Assembly: GCF_028368935.1 (NCBI RefSeq)
Contig: NZ_JAQNDK010000001.1
Span: 3,472,001-3,536,000, forward strand
Direction of reading: 5' to 3'
DNA from: Sorangium aterium
Lineage (GTDB): Bacteria; Myxococcota_A; Polyangia; Polyangiales; Polyangiaceae
DNA length: 64,000 bases
Shown: positions 19,501-30,500 of the stretch, one piece after another
Layout: each line of letters starts with the position of its first letter
How positions within the stretch are numbered: the first letter of the stretch is position 1
Program-made: the position numbers and the translations under genes
The notes under the pieces: generated by a model
The model's input: only the letters and a program-made list of their open reading frames with translations
Told to the model about the DNA's origin: nothing
The model's database searches: none

Positions 19501-22500
19501 CGTGTCGTTCGGATCGTGCGACGTCTGCTTCCACGCATCGAACACCACCCGCGAGAACGTGCCATTGGGCAGGTCGGTCCGGATGAGCCGGCCGAGCGGA
19601 TCGTACCGCAGGATCGGCGTGACCCCCCACTCCACGAGCTCCGCTTCGTCCTCGTACTCGTGCGTCGCGCTGAAGAACGGCTCGTACTGCTTGACCGGAT
19701 TGCCCTTGTTGTCCAGCACCGTGCGCCCGGTCCCGACCCAGCGCGACGTCGCATGCGAAAAGACCAGGTCGCCCTCCGCGTCGTGCACCAGCGCGCCGTT
19801 CGCGTCGCGCTCGGGCGCGAGCCCTGGCTCCGCCTTCACCTTGCGCAGCACCTCGTTGCCCGAGCCGTCGGAGTAGCTGTACGTGTCCAGCCAGCGCAGG
19901 TTGGCCGGTCCGTGCTGCTCGCGGGCGCGGGCGTGCACCACGTTCGGCTTGCCGGTGAGAACGAACCGCTCCAGGTCGTACGCGAACGTCGCCGTCGGAT
20001 CCTCGCGCGTGTCGCCCTCACCGGCCCCCGACTTTCCCATCACCACCATCGCCGTGACCCGGCCTAGCGCGTCGAAGAGCACCTCGCTCACGTTGCGGTT
20101 TGCGTCCGTGAGCTGCCGCGGGGCGAGGACGCGGTAGTCGGGGACGGCTTCCACGAGATTGCTCAACGGGTCGGTCACCGCCGTCACGAGCAGGCAATAC
20201 GGGTCGTAGGCGACCTGCGACGCATTGCTGAACGGATCAACGAACGTTGTCGGCAAGTAGAAGTGAGCCGCCGAGGGCACCGCCCGCCCCGAGGACACCC
20301 AGTAGTCCGGATCGTCCGGGAGCTGGACATAGCCCCCCTCCGCGAGCATGCCGCTCGTGACGCGAGAGCCGAACACCCACGTGATCAGCGAAGGCGTGAG
20401 GACCTTGGCGAAGCTCTCATACGGCAGCGCCCTGCTGCCGACCTCGCCGAACGGCAGCGGCGCCGTGAGATCGTCGCTCCAGTACCTCGTGCGCGCATAC
20501 TGCAACAGGCGCTTCTGGAACGACCCGCCCGGCGTCCCGTCGTACTCGAGGTGCGTCGCGCCGTCCGCCGCGTCGAGGACCGCCTGGAACGCGAGCACCC
20601 CCTCCGAGCCGAGCGGCAGGCCGTGCAGCTCGTAGATCCGGGTCGCGGTCGGGACCCCGATCCGATAAGCACCCTCCTCGTCCGGGGTCAGGTGCTCCAC
20701 ATCGTTCTCCGTCAGCGTCGCCTTCCCCTGCCCCTGCTCGGGGAACGCCGTCCACGCCGCCCGCCGGCGATATCCGATCTGCGCCGCCCGCAGGACCGCA
20801 CCGTAATCGTCGACCTCCAGCGTGAGCGCGTGCGCCACGCGCGGATCGCTCTCGCTGCGCTCGTAATGGTACTCCAGCGCCTCGCGCGCATGGGCGAAGA
20901 ACACCGCATGCGCATTGCCCACCGCGGGCTGGAGGCGCCGCATCGCGTAGCTGTGCTCCTTGACGACGTACGGGCGCGGCTCCTCCGCCGACCCGTCGAG
21001 CGCGTAGACCTCCTGGCGGAGGGGCCGCCCCTTGAGCGCCCGGCACGCCTCGCGCATCTCCACGGCGCGGAGCCCCTCGGGAAGCAGCGTGTCCGCAAGG
21101 CGGACCGCCTCCGCGTCGCCGGCGTAATACTCGCTCTCGTACTGCGCCGAGATCTTCGCCCCCTCCATCCAGGCGCCGGTATGGAACCACGTCTTCGTCA
21201 GCACCGGCGGCAGGTGCAGCTCGGGATCGGCGTTTGCCGCGGGCGGCGCGAAGCCGGCCCCGCTGAACGCCGAGAACGACTCGGTGTCCCGCTGCTCCAC
21301 CATGCCGAAGCCGCGCATCTCCCGTTCCACACCATCGTAGTCGCCGTGGTGGTAGGCATACGTTGTCACGAAGCGATGCCGCGAGATCGCGTCGAAGACC
21401 TCGACGCGCTCGATGACATGGACCACGAACGGCAGCCTCGTCACCCACCGTCGGCCAACCGCCCGGTCGGCGAGGTAGAACTTCGTCGACGGCGCATACG
21501 CCACCGTCGTAGTTCTGCCGAGGTTGTTCGCGATCGAGGTCAAGAGGTGCGGCTTCTTGCTCCCGAGCAGATCGATGTAGCGCACCCGCGGGCGCGCCCC
21601 GGGCAGCGACGAGGCCCACACCAGGCACCCGGTCCCGCAGCCGAGCAGATCGATCACCTCGACTGCCGCCAGATCGCTCACGTCGGGCAGCGGCGGCAGG
21701 ATCACCGGTGCAGCCAGCGTATTGCCGGCGTTGTTCGCATAGAAGCGCACGCCGTCCGGGTGCAGGTAGACGATATCGGTCGTCCCCGAGCCGTCCACGT
21801 CGGCGAGGCGGATGCGCTTCGGGTCGAAGCGGCCCTCGTGATCGAACCGCATGCTGCCGCTCATCTGCACCTTCGCGCCGAAGCGGCAATATCCGAGGTT
21901 GGGCCAGTAACACACGTTGCCGTTCCGGATCCGCACGAGGTCCACCAGCCCGTCGCCGCTCATGTCGGCCAGGAAGATGCTCTGCGCCGCGTCGGCGAAG
22001 ACGAGCGACGGCCCGCGCTCCTCGTCGCTCGGACGCGCGATCGTGATCGGCCGGTCGAAGCCGCCCTTGGCGAGCGACGGATACCAGGTAAACGTGTCGG
22101 GCCCCGTGATCAGGATGTCCTCGTGCCCGTCGCCGTTCAGATCGATGAGGCGGACGTTCGGGTCGCTCCAGTCGACGTTCGGCTGCGACGCGAACGGGCG
22201 GAACGCCGCCCAGCCCGCGCCTTCGCGGTCGAAGTAGCCCGCCACCGGCCGCTCGAACACCACCCTCTCCTTGCGCCCGTCTCCGTCGACGTCGAGCAGC
22301 TGCCCGCCGGAGACGGCCGGGCGAGTTTGCAGCGGCCGCGCCGCGGACAAGAGGCCCCCGCCGAGGTTCTGTTTGTAATACAGCGCCTCGCCCTCCTCGA
22401 TCAGCACGCCGGGCAGCGCCTCGCCGTCGAGATCGACCCACCGCCGCCCCGTCCCCGTCGTGCCGCCCGGCAGGTCGCGCAGACTCTCGGGGTCGAGCGA

Positions 22501-23760
22501 CTTCACCTCGCGGTGAATCACCGGCTCGCTGTACGTCAGCGCGATCGGCGGGAGCGCCTCACGGCTGTACGCCTGGGTCTGCGGATCGCGGAGATAGCCG
22601 GCCTGGGTCGCGGCGGTGAGGCGCGTGAGGTGACGGCCCGGCACGTACGTGAGGTCGAGCGACCGCACGAGGCACGGCGTCTCGCCGAGCTCGGACATAT
22701 GGTGAAACATCAGCACGCGACGGCAGAGCCGGTACGTGCGGATCTCGAACCCGGCGCGGTACACTGAGAACGGGTCCTGACGGACCAGCCACGGGGCGCT
22801 CTCCGAGGGCGTGGGCGCCTCGGCGTCGTGCTCGCCGTAATCGAAGACGACCTCGAACAGGAAGCTCCCCGCGACGCCCGGCACCGTGTTCCCGTAACGG
22901 ACGCGCTTGAGATGGCGGTTCGCAACCGCCGCGCGGCCCGCGTGGCGGTGGCTCTCCGCGGCCTCGTCGCGCGCCACGCCGGTCAGGTCCTCCGCCTTGT
23001 ACGCGTAGGCCACGACATTGCCCTTGTCGTCCCGCGTCTCCTCCAGCAGCCACGAGAAGATGCGCGCAGGCCTCGCCGGGTCGGCAATCCGTGCCTCCGG
23101 GCTCCGCCCGTAGACGCTCGTTATGTTGTCCGGCGTCGTCGCCGTCCAGTACACGTTGCCGCTCTCCTTGACCTCGCGGCGCTCGATGCGCGCAAACGCG
23201 CCCTCCACGCGGGGACGGTAGCGGATCACCCGCTCGCTGTCCGTCTCGTACCGGTCGAGCACCGCGCCGTCGATCGACCGCGCCGGCACCAGATCCTCCG
23301 CGCCGGACAGGACGAACACATCGCTCTCGTGCGCGTCGTCGTAGCGGGGAAGGCCCCTGTCGGTCTTTCGCGTGATGCGCGGGATCGACAGCTGCCAGCC
23401 GGCGCCGAACGGGCCATTGCCAGCCCCGGAGTCGTACGTCACCGCCAGCGCTGGCCCGAACCCCGGGCGGCCGGGGCTCAGCGGCAGCGGGATCGAGAAC
23501 GACCCCGTGCCCGTCACCGGGTTCGCGGAGAATTTCTCATCCACCCCGCGGATCGCGCCGCCGCCCTTCGGCAGCGCGGGCGCGGGCAGCTCCGGCGCCT
23601 TGGGCGCGCCGGGGAGGCCCTTCGGAGCCTCGGTGTTACCGGACCCCTCCCGGGCGAGGGGCGCGGCGTCTCGGCGCCTGCCGCCGGCTCCGCCGTCCGG
23701 CGCGGCCGGTGATGCTGCCGGAGCAGCGGTGGTTTCCTTCTTGGGTTCACGAGCGTTCAT
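16540..23760 (-). CDS. Fused TcB-TcC toxin complex subunit (SpvB-FG-GAP-RHS) with C-terminal tip
   Basis: This 2406-aa protein starts at ATG 23760, with GAGGGAG about 6 nt upstream. After a ~60-residue Ala/Pro-rich leader comes an SpvB domain (VTGTGSFSIPLPLSPGRPG, TYDSGAGNGPFGAGWQLSIP). FG-GAP repeats (VDGDGRKERVVF, LNGDGHEDILI) and TcdB middle domains follow, then many YD repeats and the RHS core (RYRYTGQEKDEESGLYYHGA, RYYAPWLGRW). The core ends in DPAGL, the usual autocleavage motif. The last 299 residues (16540-17439) are the variable tip, less GC-rich than the shell. Near its end are GSFTDIWDFD and, after a short loop, SHRS, loosely like the Asp/Tyr...His-Arg site of colicin M. In Tc toxins the BC cocoon encloses the tip and loads it onto the TcA channel. 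Gene order fits that role. Confidence 0.9.
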   Translation of the reverse strand: MNAREPKKETTAAPAASPAAPDGGAGGRRRDAAPLAREGSGNTEAPKGLPGAPKAPELPAPALPKGGGAIRGVDEKFSANPVTGTGSFSIPLPLSPGRPGFGPALAVTYDSGAGNGPFGAGWQLSIPRITRKTDRGLPRYDDAHESDVFVLSGAEDLVPARSIDGAVLDRYETDSERVIRYRPRVEGAFARIERREVKESGNVYWTATTPDNITSVYGRSPEARIADPARPARIFSWLLEETRDDKGNVVAYAYKAEDLTGVARDEAAESHRHAGRAAVANRHLKRVRYGNTVPGVAGSFLFEVVFDYGEHDAEAPTPSESAPWLVRQDPFSVYRAGFEIRTYRLCRRVLMFHHMSELGETPCLVRSLDLTYVPGRHLTRLTAATQAGYLRDPQTQAYSREALPPIALTYSEPVIHREVKSLDPESLRDLPGGTTGTGRRWVDLDGEALPGVLIEEGEALYYKQNLGGGLLSAARPLQTRPAVSGGQLLDVDGDGRKERVVFERPVAGYFDREGAGWAAFRPFASQPNVDWSDPNVRLIDLNGDGHEDILITGPDTFTWYPSLAKGGFDRPITIARPSDEERGPSLVFADAAQSIFLADMSGDGLVDLVRIRNGNVCYWPNLGYCRFGAKVQMSGSMRFDHEGRFDPKRIRLADVDGSGTTDIVYLHPDGVRFYANNAGNTLAAPVILPPLPDVSDLAAVEVIDLLGCGTGCLVWASSLPGARPRVRYIDLLGSKKPHLLTSIANNLGRTTTVAYAPSTKFYLADRAVGRRWVTRLPFVVHVIERVEVFDAISRHRFVTTYAYHHGDYDGVEREMRGFGMVEQRDTESFSAFSGAGFAPPAANADPELHLPPVLTKTWFHTGAWMEGAKISAQYESEYYAGDAEAVRLADTLLPEGLRAVEMREACRALKGRPLRQEVYALDGSAEEPRPYVVKEHSYAMRRLQPAVGNAHAVFFAHAREALEYHYERSESDPRVAHALTLEVDDYGAVLRAAQIGYRRRAAWTAFPEQGQGKATLTENDVEHLTPDEEGAYRIGVPTATRIYELHGLPLGSEGVLAFQAVLDAADGATHLEYDGTPGGSFQKRLLQYARTRYWSDDLTAPLPFGEVGSRALPYESFAKVLTPSLITWVFGSRVTSGMLAEGGYVQLPDDPDYWVSSGRAVPSAAHFYLPTTFVDPFSNASQVAYDPYCLLVTAVTDPLSNLVEAVPDYRVLAPRQLTDANRNVSEVLFDALGRVTAMVVMGKSGAGEGDTREDPTATFAYDLERFVLTGKPNVVHARAREQHGPANLRWLDTYSYSDGSGNEVLRKVKAEPGLAPERDANGALVHDAEGDLVFSHATSRWVGTGRTVLDNKGNPVKQYEPFFSATHEYEDEAELVEWGVTPILRYDPLGRLIRTDLPNGTFSRVVFDAWKQTSHDPNDTVLESAWYAARQALPPGDPQRRAANLAAAHAGTPAVSHLDALGRVFRAVADNGAEGQYVTQSTLDIEGQPLVITDARDNEAMQHRFGLGGQLLYQKSNDGGERWMLAGATGQRLRAWNGRGFVYRSSYDGLRRPTHEQVQLGSGSERLARRYVYGEAHPQATALNLRGRAYQVYDGAGAVTSQAYDFKGNLLQASRRLRSDVHADADWSVLSALTDVAAIATAAEPLLETESFGTQTAYDALNRPTSLTAPDASEVKPTYNEAGLLERVEARIRGAVAWTTFVDNIDYDAKGQRERIDYGNGTSTVYTYDPLTFRLARLRTTRSSDGAVLQNLTYTYDPVGNIVEIGDSAQQTVFFNNAVVSPSAQYVYDAVYRLIEATGREHAGGLADVQRDENDVPIQALPHANDAQALRNYTEQYFYDAVGNIQRMEHLAGAGTWIRRYSYEMTSNRLVTTFGAPEGEPSSPMYPHDAHGNMTAMPHIAALTWDENDQLQSIDLDGGGVVYYTYDAAGQRVRKAWEHSGLVEERIYIGGYEVYRKRNAAGLVLERQTLHVMDGARRVAMVETKTVDTSGPLTVTPRVRYQLDNHLGSASLEVDGAGLVIGYEEYHPYGTTAYWSTSSAAEVSRKRYRYTGQEKDEESGLYYHGARYYAPWLGRWTAADPSGFNASASSYWYTTDNPVKFLDPAGLDPPLPHDTRTTDQQNLSYAGDLPSALPGGQTTATPSEEDRIIPLIDPSMDYNERLEVVREQHRSLVPVEQQTRFPITDWSKPEYGGMPLRWGELPTASFHEGPYGPWEDLMWRGAFLLKGKSDLSDALLEQYMYGNGGTYRISADELAKLSMETGADYNVRYADFKTGPEPTLREALRDQARHSASPSDFTWSGAAIVNDGLGGARATVSGTLYSFGDGGYEFRGVGSFTDIWDFDVPPDQSHRSAVGASRTKIGHDLLPGVEFRVETELFSVEILRDGMLLSPVRDHEEAAQKRWRAQ
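17531..22774. repeat. 5.24-kb direct repeat, copy 2
   Basis: Counterpart of 9362-14632, inside the intact TcB-TcC gene. The left boundary coincides with the end of the RHS core (GRWTxADPxG); beyond it the two tips are unrelated. The right boundary is where IS21-type sequence replaced the 5' part of the other copy. Confidence 0.9.
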
Positions 23761-23950
23761 CCGTCTCCCTCTTCCCATGGCAATGGGCGGCCAACGCGCC
23801 CGGAGCGACTCGCTCCGGCACGACGGCGTCGACCGCCGAATCCGTGAGCGGCGCCGGGCCAGCGCCGCTCACGGACGGTTCGAGCTCACCACCCTGTCCT
23901 CGTCGCCCGGTCCCCCCCGGGACGAGGGCCCACCCCCTCTGCGGGCAGCG

Positions 23951-24499
23951 CTACTTGTAGAGCACGTTCACGATCATCGTGTTTGCCGCGGGCGCGGTCG
24001 CGTCGCCGTCCGCCGCGCCTACGGTCGCGCCGATGCCGATGCCGTTCGTGAACGCGATGCCGTTCGTGTGCTCGGCCGAGACCACCTGCCCGGCCGGCAC
24101 CATGAGCGTCAACGCAGGCTCGGTCGTGCCGACGGTCGGGGTCCCCGCCGTGTTGTAGAGCTTCACGAACGCGACGCTCGAGCCCCAGTTGGCCAGGTGC
24201 CAGCCGAACACCTGCCCGGGAGAGCTCTTCGCGCTCTGTCCCGTGGCGCTCAGGCTGACGTTGCGGTGGACCGAGAGCCCACCCGCCGTGTCCGGCTTCA
24301 CATGGACCGCGCCGACGGTGTTGGCGCCGGCCGGGAGCGACCCGACCAGGCGCACCGGCAGCGGGTCGTTCTGCGAGACGTCGACGGCGGTGCCGTCCAC
24401 GCCTGTCTGCAGCTTGGCGCGGAGGACGTGGACGCCGAGGATCTCGTCGGTGGCGAGGAGCGTGCCCGCGCCCTCAGGAAGCGTGATGTTGTCCGACAT
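23951..24499 (-). CDS. Phage-structural-like protein in the Tc operon
   Basis: A 182-aa protein; the start at 24499 follows AAGGAG about 9 nt upstream. The start MSDNITLPEGAGTLLATDEI and C-terminal segments (SPGQVFGWHLANWGSSVAFV, FTNGIGIGATVGAADGDAT, TMIVNVLYK) resemble small virion-associated proteins often found near phage tail genes. It has no signal peptide and looks beta-rich. It lies between TcA (43 bases after its stop) and TcB-TcC (190 bases before its start), so it should be co-transcribed with them. Its role is unknown; binding to the TcA shell or to a surface is possible. The phage link is from memory of similar sequences. Confidence 0.65.
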   Translation of the reverse strand: MSDNITLPEGAGTLLATDEILGVHVLRAKLQTGVDGTAVDVSQNDPLPVRLVGSLPAGANTVGAVHVKPDTAGGLSVHRNVSLSATGQSAKSSPGQVFGWHLANWGSSVAFVKLYNTAGTPTVGTTEPALTLMVPAGQVVSAEHTNGIAFTNGIGIGATVGAADGDATAPAANTMIVNVLYK

Positions 24500-24542
24500 A
24501 TGCTGACTCCTTGGTGAGAGATCGCCTGGGTTTCGTCTACGG

Positions 24543-27500
24543 TCACGCCGACTCGAAGCCGTACTCACAGAGCAGGTAGATGTCCTGGAGCGTGTCGTTG
24601 AGCCGGCTGTTCGTGCGGAGGTCGCTCGCGATCACGCCCACCGCACCCCGGCTCGCGCTGAGCGTCCAGGTGCCGAGATCCTGCTCGTTCGGCGGCAGAT
24701 CCTTCTTGTCACTGGCCCCCGTGTTGCAGCCGCCGGTGCTGTCCAGCGGGAACTGGTTGAGCGTGGACGATTCCTGCGCCGCGGCGCCTGGCCGCGCCAT
24801 CGTCACCAGGAGCCTACCCTGGTTCAAATTCCAATAATGCGTCTTCCCGTTCCACCGCGCATAGAGCGTGTAGCTCTTCAGCGCGACCTTCTGCGTCGCC
24901 GGGGCGTAGGGGAACATCTCCGGCGTGAGCGGGATGGAGAGCTGCTGTGCCACGGCGTCATCCGACGGCGCCGCCATGAACCGGGCCCACTCGGCCGGCA
25001 GCTCGGACCGCAGGCTGAAGAGCCGGCGCCGCACCGGGGGGTGGTCGTGGTAATACGTCTTCGCCGCGGCCGCGAGGGCGCCGTTCGAGCGCGCCGTGTA
25101 CCGGATGTGCAGGATCACATCGCTCACCGCCGCGATGTCGAAGCGGTTGTTCGCCGCGGGCAGCTCGATCTTGTAGGTGCCGAGCACGCCCGCGCCCTCG
25201 AAGGGGAGATACCGCTCGTCGCGCAGGTTCGGCTCGAACAGGCCCGCGTCGTTCACCCCTCCGCTGGTCGCGATCACGCCCGTCAGCGGCACGAGATCCG
25301 TCCGGAAGTCCTCGGTGTCCGCATAGGTCTGGGCGGTCACCGGCGGCTGCGGCGGCGGGCGCACGCGCGTGTTGCTCAGCGTGAGCGTGCAGCTCACGCC
25401 CGCGTACGGGCCGGTCACGGTCGGTATCGTGACGGCGACCGACTTGATGCGCCGGAAGTAGTGACCCGGGTAATCGAGATCGAACACCTCCTGCGTCAGC
25501 ACGACGTCACAGGTGCCGGTCTCGCGCAGCCGCATGAGCTGCTCGGGCGCGACCTCGACGAGCGAGACGTTCTTGACGAGCTCCGCCTCTCGCGGCGTCT
25601 GCTCCAGGAACGCGGCCTCCAGGCGGCGGAGGTCGTGCTGGAGCCGCTCGCCCGCGAGCAGGCCCTGCTTCAGGCTGTCCCAGGCGCCGAAGCGCACCAT
25701 CGCGGGCGTGCTGTCGGCCGTGCCGAGCTCGAACCGGAGCGCCCGCTCCGCGCGCCTCGCCATGTCGAAGGCCAGCGTGTACGTCTGGTAGTGGACGGTC
25801 GACAGCTCCGCCACCATCCAGTCGTACAGCTCCTCGGTCGTGCGCTTCCTGTCCCGGAGGAACTCGAGCACCTCGCGCGCCTGCTCGGTCTGCCGATCGT
25901 GGTTCCTGAGCTCCACCTCGGCCACCGCGGCGCGGATCTTCGCGGCGACGATCTGCTTCTCCAGCCCCTGCATCTCCTTCGCCGCGAGCCGCTCCTGCAG
26001 CGCCCACTCCTCGGCGCGCCGCTCGTAGCCGGCGATCGTGGACGCGATCGACGCGCCCTCGCGCAGCGCGCCGGCGGCCATGGAGAGCGCCTGTGCCGCC
26101 GCCTCGATCGACGCGCCCGAGGCCTGCCCGCCGATCGTGGTGAGGGCCACCGGGCTCCCCATCGTGCCCGCGCCGCCGAACGTCGTCGGCGGGGTCGCCT
26201 CGACGCCGGGGGCGACGGCGGCGATCACCTGCGCCGCGAGCCCGAGCTCCAAGCCCGTGATGCTCATGGCCAGCGCGCCCTGCTCCGCAGCGCTGATCCG
26301 CGGCAAGCCCGCGTAGTGGTCGCGGCGGAGCCGCGCCGTCTCGAGCGACCGCTCCAGCGAGGCGACGGTCGCCTGGGTCTCCTTGACCTGCTGCGCCTTG
26401 ATCTCGCGCACCGCCGCGAGGAGCTCGACCTCGTGGCCGGAGCGGAGCCGCGCGATCGCCTCGCCGTCCTTCTTCTCCATGGCGGCGAGCAGCGCGGCGC
26501 CGAGCCCGGAGACCGCGCCGCAGAGCTCCGCCGCCTTGGCGAGCACCACCTGGAAGCGGTAGGGGAGCCGCGGGGAGCTCGCCTCGCCGAGCACCGTCGC
26601 GAGATCCACGCCGAGCGCCCTGGCCTGCACGAGCAGCATCGGATCGATGGGCGGCTCGAACAAGGGCAGCGTCCGGACCATGCCCTCGATGTTCATCGAG
26701 TGTCGGATCTTGAAGAGCCGATCGGCGACCGTGTCCCACAGCCCCGAGAGCGCCTCGTCGCGGGGCACGCAGAAGTACAGCTCTCCGAGGTCAGGCGCCC
26801 GCTCGTGGATCGTGGGGTGCGGCGGCTTGATCAGGGTCGCGAGGCTCTCGGCCTCGACGCGGGACCGCGACCCGATCACCGGGTCGGAGAGGTCTCCGAG
26901 CCCGAGCGCCTCGAGCTGCCAGTAGTTCCGCGGCGTCACCGCGTCCTTCCGCTCGACGCGCACCGGGCGCCGGCCGAGGATGTTGCCGGCGAGGATGTAC
27001 AGCTGCGTCGCCTCGTTGAGCGACTCGATGGTCTCGCGCCGGAACAGCTGATCGCCCCACGCGATCAGGTTCTCGATGTACTTCGACACCACCGCCTTCT
27101 GGTAGGCGATCGGCCGCATCCGCGCGACGAGGTGCGGATTGAACGGGTCCTTCCGCCACGCCTCGATCTGCGCGGCGAGATCGAGCTTCTCCGACGCGTC
27201 ACCCTGGTTCGTCAGGAGCGCGCGCATCAGCTTGGCCATCGCGCCCTGCTTCGAGGCCGGCAGCTCCCGGAGCTCGTCCTCGATCGAGGCGAGATCCTTG
27301 TTCTCGCGGAACGGCCGCACGTTCCAGAAGCGCTCGGGCGCCGGGGCCGGATCGCCGGTGGTCGGGTCGAAGATGAAGTGGAGCCAGCGCTGCGCCTCGG
27401 CGTGCCGGCCGCTCTGCATCAGCCGGAGGGCGATCAGGAACGGCGCGTGGAAGAACAGCTCCCAGTTGTAGATCGAGTAAGCGCCCTGGAACGAGAAGTC

Positions 27501-30500
27501 GACCTCCTCCTTCGGATACGGCGTGAGCACGTACTCGGGATCAGGGTCGTACGTCTCCTCGAAGTGGTCGCTGGAGCTGCGCTGGAGCGGCTCGGTCGGG
27601 TGGAGCGACCACTTGAGCAGCCCGTCCACGCCCGAGCGCTGCAGCTCCTTCCGGAACAGGCAGGCGTAGGGGTGGTAGAAGGACATGAAGCGGTATCGCT
27701 TCGCGTCTTCGTAGACGTGCGCGATGCGCGTCTCCTCGGGCGCCCTGTGCGCCCACTCGTCCGCCGCCGGCCCCGCGCGCATGGCGAACGCGCCGAATTT
27801 CAGGCCGATGTCGCCGTACGCCGTCATCCCGGGCTGAACCTGCGTGGCCTTATCCCACTCGGTGTACTCGGTCAGGACGAGATCGGCGAAGAACGTCGAC
27901 TTCGCGTCCTTGAAGAAGAACGACACGCCTGCCGCGGCGGTGTCTTTGAAGTGCCCGCTGCCGATCTCGCGCGGAATGAGCGCGCGGAACGGGGTGACGC
28001 TGCCGAGCAGCGGGATGGTCTTCGCGAAGCCGTTGATCTTGATCGGAACGACCAGCTCTGTCGCATCCCTCGACACCACGTGCTGCCCCCGCCAGACGGT
28101 CCTGTAGGGAATTGCCGGATCGAAAAGATTGTAGTTCCGGATCTCGTAGCCGAAGTTGGTGCCCTCGAGCGCACCGCAAGCGCTCTGCACGAAGTGTCCG
28201 AGGCGAGTGCCCAAGGAGGTGTTGCTATACATCGCCGCGATCCCGGGCGGAGCCTGCTCGTCGTCGCGCTCCACGAGCAGCGAGACAAAATCCGTATTGG
28301 ATTCCGACTCCAGCGTCACCTCCGAGCCGCCGCTCATCCGGCGCGCACCCCACGCGCCGTTGCGGCGCTGGCTCCATGCGAGGCGGATGTAATGGCTCGT
28401 CACCGCCGTCTTGCCCGCCTCGCGCGTGTCGCTCGGCATCGGCTGCTCCGGCTCGGCGCGCTCCTCGATGATCGGCCAGAAGAGGTGTGGCCGACGATCC
28501 ACCACGGCGAGCAGGACCCTGTCCCCCTCGATGTCGAGATCGATGGGCTCCCAGGGAGTCCAGGACAGCCCGTCCACCCGCGTGCGGTAGAAATACTTGT
28601 ACGGCTGGGCCGCGGTGCGGCCGACGACGTGGAGCACGTCGATCGGAAGGTGCGTGTCGTCGCCGTCCTCCTCCTGGTGGAACGCGCTCGCGATCTCGAG
28701 GTTCGCGACCTCGTCGAGCCTGTCCAGGTACCGCTCGAACGCGCGCTCCGCGGTGTCGTCGGTGATGTCCTGCTGCCGGAGCTCGGCCTCCAGAGCCTTG
28801 AAGAACGGCGACTTGTCGTCGCGCAGCGACGGGTCGAGGTACAGCTCGGTCTGGAGGAGCACCTTGCGGCTCGCCTCCCAGACGCGGTAGCTCTTCCGCC
28901 ACGCCCACTCGCGCGCCGCCTCCTCCGGGAGCTTCAGCTCTCCCGACTCCAGGTTCATGAGCGCGCGCTGCACGAACGTCTGCACCGAGCCGATGGCCTG
29001 CTTCAGGCGCGAGGTGATCACCGCCGGGCTCGTCTCGACGTCCACGAGCAGGTTGGCGAACAGGTCGTCGCTGTCCTCGTATCCCCGCTTCGCCACGAGG
29101 TACGCCACCAGCGTCGAGCGGAGCCGCTCGCGCAGCACGTCGCGCAGCGGCGGCGCCACCCGCGCCCACTCGGCGTCGGAGTACTTCGCCTTCGCGGCCC
29201 GGACGATGCTCTGGGCAGGCCCGGCGTCGACCGAGTGCATCGAGATCTCCCAGTCGAACGCCTGCTGGGCCGAAACGCCGAGCCGCTTCAGCACCACGAT
29301 CGCGCGGCGCACGAGCCCGAGGACCGAGACCAGCTCCGCGGCGTTGCTCGGATCGAGCGCCTCGTAGCCACGGGTGAAGAGCAGCGCCGTGACGTCCTCC
29401 ACGGGCCAGCCCGTGGCGGCGGCCAGCTTCGCGGGCTCGGCCTCGAACAGGCTCGCCAGCGACGGGTTCGGCCCGACGAGGTGGGAGCGGAGCTCGACGA
29501 AATCCACGAGCTTCTCCCAGTCCGCGAACAACGGCGAGCCGCCGGCGCCGTCGATCTCGGCGCGCGGCAGCCCGTCGAGGTCGAGCGCCGGCGACGCGCC
29601 GGCGAACATCCGCTCGATCTCGTCGGCGCGCGCACCGAGCTGCTGCACGACCGCCGCGGCCCTGGCCAGGTGCCGGTAGGCGGCGCGCTGTGCGGCGCGG
29701 CTGGGGTCGTCGAGCGACGGCGGCGGCGAGGTGGGCAGCGAGAACGCGCTGCCGAGCGGCACGTCGTCGGACTCGCCCGTCGTGAGGATGTCCGCGATGA
29801 GCAGGTGTGTCGATCGCGCGTCCAGCTTCAGCGCCGCGCCGAGCGTGTCCTCGATGAGGGCCGCCTCGGCCTCGCTGTCCGGGGCGCCGTTCTTGCCTCG
29901 CAGCGCCAGCAGCGCGCCGAACATCTGGTCGAGCACGGAGTTGATGGCCTCGTCGGTCGCAGCGATCCGCGCGCGCCGGGACGGCCGCGCCCGGAAGATG
30001 ACCTCGAGGTCGGCGGGCGACAGCCCCGAGCGCCGCACGCGATCGACAGTGTCCAGGAAGCGCAGCGTATGCTCGGGGTTGTCGGCCTCGAGCGGCTTGT
30101 AGGTGGTCAGGTTGTAGAGCGCGTGGAAATCGGGCAACGACAGCCGCGCCGCCCGCGCAAAGGTCACGTAGCGGTGGAGCTTCGCGAGCGTCACCGGCGC
30201 GAGGTCAGAGGTGTCCGCCGGGACGAGCGCGGGCAGCCCGAGCCCCGAGCTCGCGGTGAGCAGCGACAGCTCCTCCCGGCTGATGCGCAGGCCGGCGAGG
30301 ATCGCGGGCGTGTGGGACTCGAACAGGGTGGCGGTCGGGAGGCTGGCGACCCCCGGCAGCGCGAGCGCGGCGTCGACCGGGTTGGTCACGGCCTTGTTCT
30401 GGAAGAGCTGCTCGTAGAACGAGGGCGTCTCGCCGGCGTCGCGGCGCTGGGTGTCGAGCGGCCCGAACCAGCTCGCGAGCGCCGCGATCGGCAGCGAGAT

